Positions 28,508 through 36,750 of a stretch of DNA of 64,000 bases are shown in pieces; position 1 is the first letter of the stretch; every line of letters begins with the position of its first letter. A program made the translations under genes and the position numbers. A model generated the notes under the pieces. It worked only from the letters and a program-made list of their open reading frames with translations, did not search any database and had not been told where the DNA came from. The stretch is from CALSMU01 sp965230225 (lineage in GTDB: Bacteria > Bacteroidota > Bacteroidia > Flavobacteriales_D > Parvicellaceae), in assembly GCA_965230225.1 (NCBI GenBank), contig CBDDKM010000004.1, positions 1 through 64,000 of the forward strand, in the 5' to 3' direction.

Positions 28508-30148
28508 TTATTCTTCTACCAAATCAATCAGATTAAGTTGAATGGTTTTCTGAATGTCCATATAGGATGAGTTTTCTGGGATAGTAACTTGAGTTTGAAA
28601 AAACGAAGAGTCCATATAAGTGTAATCCAAATCGTATTCGTGCCCTGGAATTAAACTCATAACATAATCTCCGGTAGTACGATTTGGACGGTACAAATGT
28701 GGTCTGGATTCTTCTGTTAAGTCCTGAACCCAAATTTTAATTCCCTTTGGTAGTTCCTCATCGCAATAAGTAATGTGTCCTTTTAATATGGTAATCTGTT
28801 CATTGATGGCAGTATCCAGGTTAACCTCATAAATATCAAGGTCACCTATTTCATTTTTTCCGTGTACAGAAGAATAATAACCTGTTTTACCATCTGCTGT
28901 AGTGGTAAAAGCCACATCGTTTTCTACTGTGTTAATGGGGAAGCCCATGTTTACAGGTTCTTGCCATTCTTCTTCTTTTAGGGTAGAATAAAAAATGTCA
29001 AAGCCACCAATACTTCTGTCTCCATTAGAGCTAAAGAATAAAGTTTTTCCATCTATATGTAGAAAAGGCGTTTCTTCATCGTAAGGAGAATTGATAGTTG
29101 GTCCAGCGTTTTGAGCTTCCGACCAATTACCGTTTGGAAGTCGATTACATTTCCATATATCTCTTCCTCCTTCTCCTCCTGGTCGATCGGACACGAAATA
29201 CATGGTATTCCCATCTGCCGAAATGGTAAGGTGTGTTTCGTTGTATTCAGAGTTAATGTTTTCCCCCATTTTGGTCAGAGGGCCAAACTTCTCGTTTTCC
29301 TTTTCAGAGTAATAGATGTTACCATCCCCACGATCATCTATATAGGCATAAAGAAATACACCATCTGGCGAAATACTAATGGTAGCCTGATTACTCTCAG
29401 GAGAGCAAAAACTCATTAATTCGGGAGTGCTCCATTGATTGTTTTCTGATTTAATGGACTTATACACATCTTCATAATGCTTCCCGTCTGCACGATTATA
29501 TATGTTTTGGTTTTCTTCTCTGGTTCTTTTTGAAGTGAAAAACAAAGTATTTCCATCGGTAGAGATAACCGGACCATAATCTGCTTCCATGGAGTTGGTT
29601 TGCTTTCCTAAATTCTCGATGGAATAGTTGTGTTCTATTTTTAGTTCCCTCAACGCATTGTCCGATTGAATGGCTGCTAAATCAGAAGCTTTGTACAAGA
29701 CATGTTCAGGCGAAATTTTCTCAAGAAACAATCCCAGTGTTTCAAATGCTAATTGGAATTCACCGCTCTGGTGATAGGCCTTACCCAGGTAAAAATTAAC
29801 ATCTATAGGAGAGCGTTTCTCATGGGTAGAGAACGGATCGTAATGAGGAGTAATTCTATCCGCCGCCAATTGAAAATATTGAAGAGCCTTTTCGTGTTCC
29901 GATTTTAAGTTGAGGTAACACAATCCAACCTTGTAGTTGAGGTTAGAATTATTGGGTTGTTCATTTAGTAGTTCTAACCAAATAGGCAAAGCAAAGTTGT
30001 AATGACTGTCGTCCATTAGAATGTTCGCCGCCTCAAACTTTTGATGAAACGAAGTTCGTTCCATTAATTGTTGAAGACTAGTGGAGTCCAATTGAGCACA
30101 AACGGAGGTGTAGGTAAGCAGTGCTACCGTTAGTAGTTTGTATGTCAT
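28508..30148 (-). CDS. PorE-like TPR/PD40 protein lacking an OmpA domain
   Basis: The 546-residue product has a signal peptide ending at V-C-A-Q, then TPR-like helices (about 35-160) and a PD40 beta-propeller (about 185-445). Blade motifs include V-I-S-T-D-G-N-T-L-F-F-T-S, F-V-S-D-R-P-G-G-E-G-G-R-D-I-W and F-F-S-S-N-G-D-R-S-I-G-G-F-D-I-F. A beta-sandwich tail (about 455-530) like a carboxypeptidase regulatory domain follows. As in the other PorE-like gene in this window, the OmpA-C domain usual in PorE is absent. It is transcribed alone, with a terminator downstream and a structured leader abutting the start codon. A periplasmic scaffold for T9SS is inferred. Confidence 0.85.
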   Translation of the reverse strand: MTYKLLTVALLTYTSVCAQLDSTSLQQLMERTSFHQKFEAANILMDDSHYNFALPIWLELLNEQPNNSNLNYKVGLCYLNLKSEHEKALQYFQLAADRITPHYDPFSTHEKRSPIDVNFYLGKAYHQSGEFQLAFETLGLFLEKISPEHVLYKASDLAAIQSDNALRELKIEHNYSIENLGKQTNSMEADYGPVISTDGNTLFFTSKRTREENQNIYNRADGKHYEDVYKSIKSENNQWSTPELMSFCSPESNQATISISPDGVFLYAYIDDRGDGNIYYSEKENEKFGPLTKMGENINSEYNETHLTISADGNTMYFVSDRPGGEGGRDIWKCNRLPNGNWSEAQNAGPTINSPYDEETPFLHIDGKTLFFSSNGDRSIGGFDIFYSTLKEEEWQEPVNMGFPINTVENDVAFTTTADGKTGYYSSVHGKNEIGDLDIYEVNLDTAINEQITILKGHITYCDEELPKGIKIWVQDLTEESRPHLYRPNRTTGDYVMSLIPGHEYDLDYTYMDSSFFQTQVTIPENSSYMDIQKTIQLNLIDLVEE

Positions 30149-30211
30149 TCCCGTAGTTTTGTCAAAGGAAACATTGGATTCCTTTGAGTTGTTTCAGCAC
30201 CTCTTACGGGA
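30149..30211 (-). promoter_or_regulatory. Compact three-way-junction leader touching the start codon
   Basis: On the minus strand TCCCGTA (30205-30211) pairs with TACGGGA (30149-30155), which directly precedes the ATG at 30146-30148. Inside the closing stem are two more helices: GAGgTG/CAaCTC with a 6-base loop (one mismatch), and CAAAGGAA/TTCCTTTG with an 8-base loop. Together they form a three-way junction of about 63 bases whose closing stem could hide the initiation region. No known riboswitch consensus was recognised. Confidence 0.45.
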
Positions 30212-30249
30212 GTTTTTCAATTAGGTTTCCTAAAGGTCTAATTAGCAGA

Positions 30250-31887
30250 TTATTTCATCAAGTCAATCTCCTTCAGATTTTTAATTCTGTTTCTTTCTAA
30301 AAAGTCGTCTATTGTTTCAAAATGTTCTATCACTCTTTTGTCTTTAAACTCGAATACTTTTTCCGAAAGTCCCTGAAGGAAATCCCTGTCGTGAGAGACC
30401 AATATTAAAGTACCGTCAAAGTTTTGAAGAGCTTCTTTTAAAACATCTTTTGATTTTAGGTCAAGGTGATTGGTGGGCTCATCTAATATGAGAACGTTAA
30501 CCGGCTCAAGCAGTAACTTAACCATGGCTAACCTGGTTTTTTCACCACCGGATAATACTTTAACTTTTTTATCAATATCGTCACCACTAAACATGAATTG
30601 CCCCAATATATTTTTTATTTGGGTTCTGATATCACCTTCTGCCACTTCATCTACCGTTTGGAAAATAGTTAATTCAGGATCTAGTAATGATGCTTGATTT
30701 TGTGCAAAGTATCCAACTTTAGCATTGTGTCCTAATCCACATTCTCCATCAAACTCAATTTCACCCATAATGGCTTTAATCATGGTAGACTTTCCTTCTC
30801 CATTTCTACCCACAAAAGAAACTTTTTGTCCTCGCTCAATACTCAAATTAGCATCTTTAAACACTATGTGGTCTCCGTAACTTTTAGAAAGATCTTTAGC
30901 GGTAACAGGGTAATCTCCCGAACGAGGAGATGGTGGAAAACGTAGTTTTAAAGAGGAATTATCTACTTCATCAATTTCAATGATTTTTAACTTCTCTAGC
31001 ATACGTTCTCTAGAGTTCACCTGATTGGTCTTGGAATATGTTCCACGGAATCGCTCAATGAATGCTTTGTTGTCTGCAATCATTTTTTGCTGCTCCTGAT
31101 AAGCTTTTAGCTGATGAGCTCTTCGTTCTTCTCTTAGTTGCAAATAATGAGAGTATTTGGCTTTATAGTCATAAATTCTTCCCATGGTTACCTCAATGGT
31201 ACGGTTGGTGATGTTGTCTATAAAGGCCCTGTCGTGAGAGATAACAACCACCGCTTTAGCTTTATTTACCAAAAAGTCTTCCAACCAAATAACGGATTCA
31301 ATGTCCACGTGGTTGGTGGGCTCATCCAGTAAGATTAAATCAGGTTTCTGAAGAAGTATTTTGGCCAATTCGATTCTCATTCTCCAACCACCACTAAATT
31401 CGCTGGTTGGTCGGGTAAAATCTTCTCTTTTAAACCCTAAACCTTTAAGTGCTTTTTCAACTTCTGCGTCGTAGTTTACCTCTTCTATGGAATAGAATTT
31501 TTCTCCCAGTTCTGTTACTTTCTCAATGATACTCATGTATTCCTGAGATTCGTAGTCAGTCCTGGTTTCCAGTTCCTTGTTTAATCGGTCAATTTCATCT
31601 TTCATTTCAAAGATACCGGCAAATGCTTTGGAGGTTTCTTCAAATACGGTACAGTTGTCTTCAGTTAGTAAATGCTGTGGTAAATAAGCAATAACTGTAT
31701 CCTTTGGTGCTCTTACACTTCCTCGAGTTGGTTTTTGAATACCGGCAATGATCTTCATCATGGTGGACTTACCCGCACCATTTTTTCCCATCAGGGCTAT
31801 TTTATCATTTTCGTTAATAACGAAAGACACATCACTAAACAATGTACTACCACTATAATCTACGCCTAAAGCATCAATTGAAATCAT
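30250..31887 (-). CDS. ABC-F family ATPase (ribosome-associated)
   Basis: The 545-residue soluble protein has two ABC ATPase domains and no membrane segment. The first has Walker A G-K-N-G-A-G-K-S-T, signature F-S-G-G-W-R-M-R and Walker B L-L-D-E-P-T-N-H-V-D. The charged P-site tRNA-interaction linker (about 240-310) is helical. The second domain has G-R-N-G-E-G-K-S-T, L-S-G-G-E-K-T-R and L-I-L-D-E-P-T-N-H-L-D. ABC-F proteins act on ribosomes as translation factors or antibiotic-protection proteins. The S-G-G-W-R-M-R signature and the lack of a long C-terminal coiled coil suit the YbiT/EttA-like housekeeping groups better than Uup. A TAGCTTTG -7 box precedes it closely. Confidence 0.93.
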   Translation of the reverse strand: MISIDALGVDYSGSTLFSDVSFVINENDKIALMGKNGAGKSTMMKIIAGIQKPTRGSVRAPKDTVIAYLPQHLLTEDNCTVFEETSKAFAGIFEMKDEIDRLNKELETRTDYESQEYMSIIEKVTELGEKFYSIEEVNYDAEVEKALKGLGFKREDFTRPTSEFSGGWRMRIELAKILLQKPDLILLDEPTNHVDIESVIWLEDFLVNKAKAVVVISHDRAFIDNITNRTIEVTMGRIYDYKAKYSHYLQLREERRAHQLKAYQEQQKMIADNKAFIERFRGTYSKTNQVNSRERMLEKLKIIEIDEVDNSSLKLRFPPSPRSGDYPVTAKDLSKSYGDHIVFKDANLSIERGQKVSFVGRNGEGKSTMIKAIMGEIEFDGECGLGHNAKVGYFAQNQASLLDPELTIFQTVDEVAEGDIRTQIKNILGQFMFSGDDIDKKVKVLSGGEKTRLAMVKLLLEPVNVLILDEPTNHLDLKSKDVLKEALQNFDGTLILVSHDRDFLQGLSEKVFEFKDKRVIEHFETIDDFLERNRIKNLKEIDLMK

Positions 31888-31903
31888 GAATTGAAATTTT
31901 GCG

Positions 31904-31911
31904 CAAAGCTA
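31904..31911 (-). promoter_or_regulatory. -7 promoter element of the ABC-F gene
   Basis: On the minus strand TAGCTTTG fits TAnnTTTG exactly, 16 bases before the ATG at 31885-31887. The best upstream TTG is somewhat closer than the usual 17-20 bp, so the -33 element is uncertain. On the other strand TATATTTA (31948-31955) is a weaker -7 candidate that would make the 31962 gene nearly leaderless. Confidence 0.4.
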
Positions 31912-31961
31912 GAAAATAATAAGTTCAACCTGATGTACCATTTTTAGTATATTTACTAGGT

Positions 31962-32558
31962 ATGGGATTATTAGGACCACTGGCAGGATTAGTTATTGTA
32001 GGGTACTCTATTTATTGGCTGTATTTACAGGGCCAAAAAACACATCGGGTAAAAACAGAACTATTTATTAACCTTGCTAATAAGTATGGGTTGAAACATC
32101 GTTCAGATAGAAAGTTGGGAGTAACACTTAATTATATGAGTGGAGTAATCAATAATTTCCCTGTTACTATTTATGAGAATCTAGTGGGGCATGGAAAAAA
32201 TAGACAAATAGTAACCCATGTCATATTTAATACTTCTCCTTTAACAACGGATTTTATCATTCTCCAAAATAAGCTGTTAAACAAAGCATACAAAAAGAAG
32301 GTGCACAGTAAAATCGTATTTAATGATCCGGTAATTGACAAAAAACTACTGATTTACGCCACTCAGGAACAAGAACTAAAGTCGTATTTAGAACCTTTAA
32401 AACCAGAACTAATAAAGCTGCAGGAAGATTTATTGGGGAAAATTGAGAACAAAGGAGCAATGATGACTTATGTTGGAGAGGGAGCATACCTCAATCAGAA
32501 TTTAATGGAGAAATTGGAAAGAATCATCTTGTTTATGACTAAAGTGATGGAATCTTGA
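31962..32558 (+). CDS. Single-TM protein of unknown function
   Basis: The 198-residue product has one N-terminal membrane segment (about 4-23, G-L-L-G-P-L-A-G-L-V-I-V-G-Y), then a lysine-rich soluble part. The soluble part includes a beta-rich stretch (Y-M-S-G-V-I-N-N-F-P-V-T-I-Y) and a helical C-terminal third. There are no cysteines or catalytic signatures. The topology with a short N-terminal tail suggests a membrane-anchored domain. It is divergent from the ABC-F gene and followed by a non-coding stretch with a short stem (AACTCGA/TCGAGTT near 32580-32600), which is not a convincing terminator. No family recognised. Confidence 0.75.
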   Translation: MGLLGPLAGLVIVGYSIYWLYLQGQKTHRVKTELFINLANKYGLKHRSDRKLGVTLNYMSGVINNFPVTIYENLVGHGKNRQIVTHVIFNTSPLTTDFIILQNKLLNKAYKKKVHSKIVFNDPVIDKKLLIYATQEQELKSYLEPLKPELIKLQEDLLGKIENKGAMMTYVGEGAYLNQNLMEKLERIILFMTKVMES

Positions 32559-32728
32559 TTCATCGGAGTTTCCATTCAACTCGACCTGTTCTAAATCGAG
32601 TTATATCGTTAAAAATAGACCCTAACTGTTAGGAATTCAATAAAGTAGGCTTTTTTTGAAAGTAACGGTTAGGAAATCAATTCAATAGAGTTGTAGGTTA
32701 ACTAAATAAAAGAGTTTAGTTAGCAGAT

Positions 32729-32809
32729 GGTGGTTTTGGGAATCTAATCCTGAGCAGCTTAACCACCTTGTTTCGGATCGGTCCGCGCCTAAATTTATCC
32801 CTGAAACAA
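32729..32809 (+). promoter_or_regulatory. Paired stem-loops in the leader of the thioredoxin-like gene
   Basis: The gap 32559-32847 has no gene. Two adjacent 7-bp perfect stems sit back to back: GGTGGTT (32729-32735) with AACCACC (32761-32767), and TTGTTTC (32768-32774) with GAAACAA (32803-32809). The second stem encloses a small GGA/TCC hairpin and a GC-rich CCGCGCC stretch unusual for this AT-rich DNA. The ATG of the secreted thioredoxin-like protein follows 38 bp later, so the element may be part of its leader. No poly-T follows. Confidence 0.4.
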
Positions 32810-32847
32810 CACGAAACTAAACTACATCTTATATAAAACTAAAAACT

Positions 32848-33651
32848 ATGAAAAAGACGATCACCATGTTGTGCATCGCTACAAATGTAGTGATGATGGC
32901 CGGTAGTGCCAGTGCCCAGGTTTCGGGTACAAATGCCTATAACTTTACAGTTTCCGATATTGATGGAAACTCTCATACTCTGAACGATTATTTAAATGCA
33001 GGAAAAACAGTCATACTGGATGTTTTTGCCACCTGGTGTGGTCCTTGTCAGAATTCTGTTGGAACGTTAGATGATATCTATGCTGACTTTGGTCCTTCTG
33101 GGACGAATGAGGTAATGGTATTGTCATTAGAAGCAGATATGAATACTACAGACGAAGCTTCTTACAAAAGTACCTATGGAGTAACTAATCCAATTGTTGC
33201 ATTGGATAGCTATCTAATTACCTCTCAATTCGATTGGGGTGATTTAGGATATTCTTACCCATCCTTCTATGTAATTTGCCCGGATGGAACCTGGAAAGGG
33301 TTTGCAGGTTATTCTTCATTAGCTCAATTAGATTCTGATTTGAGAGGAGACCTGGCAGATTGTGGTTTGAATAACATCGAAGAGGTGAGTAATACTATTT
33401 CAGTATCAGTTTATCCTAATCCTCAAATTTCCGGAGAGTCAGTTCAAATCACTGTTGGAACTGAACAATCTTCTGAAACGAAAATTAGTGTTTATTCTAC
33501 CATTGGACAATTGGTAAGTAGCCAGACAACTCAATTGGTTGCAGGAGAAAATACTTTAGAAATTGAAACTGGTAATTTTGTTTCTGGAGTATACTTGATT
33601 TCGGTAGAAACAGAAGGAAATAGAACCACTCAAAAATTAATTATAGAATAA
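32848..33651 (+). CDS. Secreted TlpA/redoxin-like protein with T9SS type A domain
   Basis: The 267-residue product has a signal peptide ending at A-S-A-Q (1-24), then a thioredoxin-fold domain (about 30-175) with the active-site motif A-T-W-C-G-P-C (C64 and C67) and a later cis-proline region Y-P-S-F-Y-V-I. The last 80 residues are a type A T9SS sorting domain (V-Y-P-N-P ... V-S-G-V-Y-L-I-S-V ... K-L-I-I-E). The family usually acts as a periplasmic thiol-disulphide reductase. Here the sorting domain implies delivery outside the outer membrane. The mRNA ends at a strong terminator 43 bp downstream. Substrates are unknown. Confidence 0.93.
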   Translation: MKKTITMLCIATNVVMMAGSASAQVSGTNAYNFTVSDIDGNSHTLNDYLNAGKTVILDVFATWCGPCQNSVGTLDDIYADFGPSGTNEVMVLSLEADMNTTDEASYKSTYGVTNPIVALDSYLITSQFDWGDLGYSYPSFYVICPDGTWKGFAGYSSLAQLDSDLRGDLADCGLNNIEEVSNTISVSVYPNPQISGESVQITVGTEQSSETKISVYSTIGQLVSSQTTQLVAGENTLEIETGNFVSGVYLISVETEGNRTTQKLIIE

Positions 33652-33693
33652 ATTTTACAGAACAACACTACTACTAAAAAATAGTTTAGTTTG

Positions 33694-33727
33694 AACCGCT
33701 ACCAGCTGCCTGAGTAGCGGTTTTTTT
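33694..33727 (+). terminator. Intrinsic terminator after the thioredoxin-like gene
   Basis: AACCGCTAC (33694-33702) pairs with GTAGCGGTT (33714-33722) around an 11-base loop and runs into a T tract of eight. It cleanly ends the preceding single-gene transcript. Confidence 0.88.
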
Positions 33728-33756
33728 GTTAGATTAGATGAACCAAAATAACCGCC

Positions 33757-35229
33757 ATGTATCGATTGATCTTCGTGTCCCTTTCAATAGTGCTATTTTC
33801 TTCTTGTTCGATAAGTCAACCAACTGCTACAACAAGCAATAATAATGAGCATGATGTGGTAATTGTAGGAAGTGGTATATCCGGTTTAACTGCAGCAGTT
33901 TTTTTAGCCAGAGAAGAAGTAGATGTGCAGGTGTTGGAAAAGGAAATGTATCCAGGTGGAAGAACCGTTTCGGGGTACCATCAGGGAATTTCCTACGCTA
34001 AGGGAACAGAATACTTAGGAAAACCGGAGTGGCCATTAAATAAGATGATCAATTGGTTAGATTTGGAGTGTGTTGAGATTCCTTCTCCACTAGATGTAAT
34101 GTATCAAAATGGTCAGTTTTACTATGGAGAAGAAGGGATAGCCAAAATGTACGGAGAAAAAGCAGGTTTGGATAAGTTAAATGACTTTATCGAAAAAGTA
34201 AACGAGTTGGAAGATGAGTTTGATGCTGTTTACGACATGGATATTTCCGATCCTATTTTTAAATTGGATGATGTAACGGCCAGAGAATGGCTTTTGGAAA
34301 ATGGGTTTACAGGTGTGTTTGAGGACCGTTTTAATGTGGCCTGTAAAGGGTTATTTGGAGCCAACATTGATGAGTTATCCATATTGGGAGTAATGCCAGA
34401 AGTATTTTTCGATTTTTCAGGTGCTAAACCATTATCGGAAGAGGATTTTGGAGCGTTACGCAATGAGTCATCCAACAAAGGAGAGGAGCGAACAGAAACC
34501 TACTCCTTTAAAAAAGGAATAGCAGAAGTGCCTTTGGCTGCTGGGAATTATTTGGGAGAAAGAATTAAGTATAATTCTGAAGTACTTGAAATTGTTCCTA
34601 AAGGAGAACAATACATAATCAAATACAAAGAAGGAGGTACAGCTAAAGAAATGATAGCTAATAAGCTAATTATTGCTACTCCAGCACCCGTTACTGCTAA
34701 AATTGCGCCACAGGTATTGCCAAAAGAAACAGTAGAATTATTGCAAGAGGTGGAGTATGGTCAGTATTTAACCGTAGCATTATTCAGTGAAGAACCCGTA
34801 TGGGAATCTTGCTTTGATTTGGGGGTAGAAGAAGGGTGGTTTTTTACAGATGTATACGATGCTACCTGGATTCAAAAATCGTTCGAGCCGGAACTAAAGG
34901 ATGTACACATTATTAGCCTATATATTTCAGGGAAATCCAGTAAAGACAAGTCTTTGTTATCCATGTCGGATCAGGAGATTTTGGAAAAGTGTTATGTGGA
35001 TTTGGAGAAGTTATTTCCCGGTGTAAAAAGTAAAATTACCGGGTTCGATGTTCAACGCTTTTCCTATGCATACCCTGTCTTTACTCCCGGGTATTTTAAG
35101 CGTGCCGTAAAGCTGAACGAACAAAATAAAGGGAAGGTACTACTAGCTGGAGATTACATGTTGTATCCAACTTTCGAAGAAGCAGCAGAATCGGGGGCAA
35201 ATGCTGCCGAAAAAATAATGGAGGAGTAG
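33757..35229 (+). CDS. FAD-dependent amine-oxidase-like lipoprotein
   Basis: The 490-residue product starts with a lipoprotein signal peptide (L-F-S-S-C, lipid cysteine C17). It continues with a Rossmann FAD-binding site V-I-V-G-S-G-I-S-G-L (35-44), the E-K-E-M-Y-P-G-G-R-T motif (61-70) of the flavin amine oxidase/protoporphyrinogen oxidase superfamily, and a C-terminal FAD contact V-L-L-A-G-D-Y near 466. The chemistry is probably oxidation of an amine or a C-C bond, with unknown substrate. Most family members are cytosolic; export as a lipoprotein through Sec implies FAD loading outside the cytoplasm. No twin arginine is seen. It is monocistronic and follows the secreted thioredoxin-like gene. 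Confidence 0.88.
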   Translation: MYRLIFVSLSIVLFSSCSISQPTATTSNNNEHDVVIVGSGISGLTAAVFLAREEVDVQVLEKEMYPGGRTVSGYHQGISYAKGTEYLGKPEWPLNKMINWLDLECVEIPSPLDVMYQNGQFYYGEEGIAKMYGEKAGLDKLNDFIEKVNELEDEFDAVYDMDISDPIFKLDDVTAREWLLENGFTGVFEDRFNVACKGLFGANIDELSILGVMPEVFFDFSGAKPLSEEDFGALRNESSNKGEERTETYSFKKGIAEVPLAAGNYLGERIKYNSEVLEIVPKGEQYIIKYKEGGTAKEMIANKLIIATPAPVTAKIAPQVLPKETVELLQEVEYGQYLTVALFSEEPVWESCFDLGVEEGWFFTDVYDATWIQKSFEPELKDVHIISLYISGKSSKDKSLLSMSDQEILEKCYVDLEKLFPGVKSKITGFDVQRFSYAYPVFTPGYFKRAVKLNEQNKGKVLLAGDYMLYPTFEEAAESGANAAEKIMEE

Positions 35230-35263
35230 TCGTTAAATTGTTAAACGATTGTTCATAAGTCTG

Positions 35264-35295
35264 TTGTTAATTCCCATTGCAAGAAACTATATTTG
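35264..35295 (+). promoter_or_regulatory. Promoter that sets the start of the IMP cyclohydrolase gene
   Basis: TATATTTG at 35288-35295 is an exact -7 element, with a TTG at 35264-35266 at 21 bp spacing. The predicted start point near 35302 lies downstream of the longer possible start codon at 35249 and just before the ATG at 35312, which is therefore the real start. Confidence 0.55.
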
Positions 35296-35311
35296 CGCAA
35301 AATTTGAGCAA

Positions 35312-36001
35312 ATGAAATTAGAAGGTAATCCGTACCCGGGACGTGGAATTGTATTAGGAAAAACTCCAGATGGAAAACACCTGGTTCAGGTATACTGGAT
35401 CATGGGAAGAAGTGCCAATAGCCAAAACAGAATTTTTAGTCTGTTGGAGGATGGAATTCGTATTTTCCCGTTCGACGAGTCTAAGGTAGAGGATCCTTCA
35501 TTAATCATTTACGATCCTATCCGTATTGAAGGAAACAATCACATTGTTTCTAATGGAGATCAAACAGCAACCATTCAGGAGTTTTTATCGGAAGGGAAGT
35601 CGTTCGAAGATGCTGTGAATTCGAGAATGTTCGAACCGGATGCACCTAACTTTACCCCTCGAATTTCAGGGGTAATTAATCTGGAAACTGGGAAGAAAAC
35701 ACTTTCCATCATTAAAACCATCAATAACGAGGAAGCTTATTTTACTCACCAGTATTTCAATTATAACGATTTTAAGCCGGGTACTGGTCGTTGTATTTCT
35801 ACTTACGAAAGCGATGGTAGCCCTATTCCTTCCTTTTCGGGAGAACCAATTGAGGTGGAAGTAATGAACACTATTGAGGAAAACATTACTAAATATTGGG
35901 AGCTGCTTAATAAAGATTATTTGGTTTCTATGGCTGTAAAATTTGTTGATGTTACTTCTGGAGAATCTACTTTAAAGATTAAAAACAGATTTGGAAATTA
36001 G
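35312..36001 (+). CDS. IMP cyclohydrolase of the PurO/IMP_cyclohyd family
   Basis: The 229-residue protein begins M-K-L-E-G-N-P-Y-P-G-R-G-I-V-L-G and continues Y-W-I-M-G-R-S-A-N-S-Q-N-R-I-F, which are conserved motifs of the IMP cyclohydrolase family first known from archaeal PurO. It would close the ring of FAICAR to give IMP, the last step of de novo purine synthesis, although bacteria normally use PurH for this. The ATG at 35312 is preferred over 35249: the extra 21 residues look unrelated, and a consensus -7 box lies within them. The gene stands alone, with no other purine gene near. Bacteroidota genomes often encode this family, and in vivo function may differ. Confidence 0.85.
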   Translation: MKLEGNPYPGRGIVLGKTPDGKHLVQVYWIMGRSANSQNRIFSLLEDGIRIFPFDESKVEDPSLIIYDPIRIEGNNHIVSNGDQTATIQEFLSEGKSFEDAVNSRMFEPDAPNFTPRISGVINLETGKKTLSIIKTINNEEAYFTHQYFNYNDFKPGTGRCISTYESDGSPIPSFSGEPIEVEVMNTIEENITKYWELLNKDYLVSMAVKFVDVTSGESTLKIKNRFGN

Positions 36002-36117
36002 GCTGTAAGCATTTCCATTGATTTAAATTGGTTTTTTAACCACTCGTATTAACAGGTCATCCAATTTTAGATTTTCGAATTAATTATTAGGTAACTTTAA
36101 TTCAAAATCGTGAAGTT

Positions 36118-36624
36118 ATGTTGATCAGATTCTGGTTGGGAATAATTATTACCATCGTATTAGCAATCGTTATTGTTTACCTCTCTGCCAAAGTGGCTAA
36201 AACCTTGAAGAAACAACCCGGAGGGGGAGGCCTTATAGGAGGCTTTCTGGGATTGGGATTATTCATTTGGGTCATGCTGGGGCCTTCAAGGTTGTATGTT
36301 GTAACCGGAGACGAAGAGTATGTACATTATTTGGTTTTCGGAGCCACTCAATATGAGTTGCCCAATGGCGAAACCATTAACATGGAAATAGGTTCGGGAG
36401 AGTTTTTTGTGATTAACGAAACCGATAAACCCGTGGTGGTAGAAGAAGTGGTGTACGGGGCTATTTTTGGAGGAGATACCGATTGGGTTTATCCGATGGA
36501 GGGAGAACCCATGGTAGGTGGAACGGTTGATTATTTTTTCGATAATGAACCACCAGACGAAATATCGGTAGACAGTGGTACAGACGAGGTGACTAGATAT
36601 TGGCTGAGAAAGAAGCGAGATTAA
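36118..36624 (+). CDS. Membrane protein of unknown function with two TM helices
   Basis: The 168-residue product has two membrane helices (about 5-25 and 38-58) joined by a short basic loop containing K-K-Q-P-G-G-G-G. An acidic beta-rich C-terminal domain of about 100 residues follows, which should lie on the same side as the N-terminus. It has no cysteines and no recognised motif. The acidic domain (E-E-V-V-Y-G-A-I-F-G-G-D-T-D-W-V-Y) could bind cations or a partner. The next gene is the retron HEAT/WGR gene 126 bp away, but a hairpin in the gap and the different theme argue against a functional link. Confidence 0.75.
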   Translation: MLIRFWLGIIITIVLAIVIVYLSAKVAKTLKKQPGGGGLIGGFLGLGLFIWVMLGPSRLYVVTGDEEYVHYLVFGATQYELPNGETINMEIGSGEFFVINETDKPVVVEEVVYGAIFGGDTDWVYPMEGEPMVGGTVDYFFDNEPPDEISVDSGTDEVTRYWLRKKRD

Positions 36625-36658
36625 CCTACCAAATAATCGAATTTTAAACTAAATTCTA

Positions 36659-36691
36659 AGATCGTAAAACAAAGTTGTTGAATTACGATCT
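36659..36691. other. Hairpin between the membrane protein and the retron operon
   Basis: AGATCGTAA (36659-36667) pairs perfectly with TTACGATCT (36683-36691), and the loop contains AACA/TGTT. There is no T tract on the plus strand. It may be a weak terminator, an operator, or the left boundary of the retron cassette. Confidence 0.4.
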
Positions 36692-36750
36692 ACTTAATCA
36701 AATAAATCCTAAATTGTAGTTCATTAGAGCTAAACCAAAAACCTAATCCA

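Noticed and set aside
30149..30211. Hammerhead ribozyme or purine riboswitch
   Set aside because: It is a three-way junction, but neither the CUGAUGA/GAAA core nor the conserved purine-riboswitch junction is present.
30250..31887. Antibiotic-resistance ABC-F
   Set aside because: Motifs fit the housekeeping YbiT/EttA-like groups and no resistance leader peptide or mobile context is seen.
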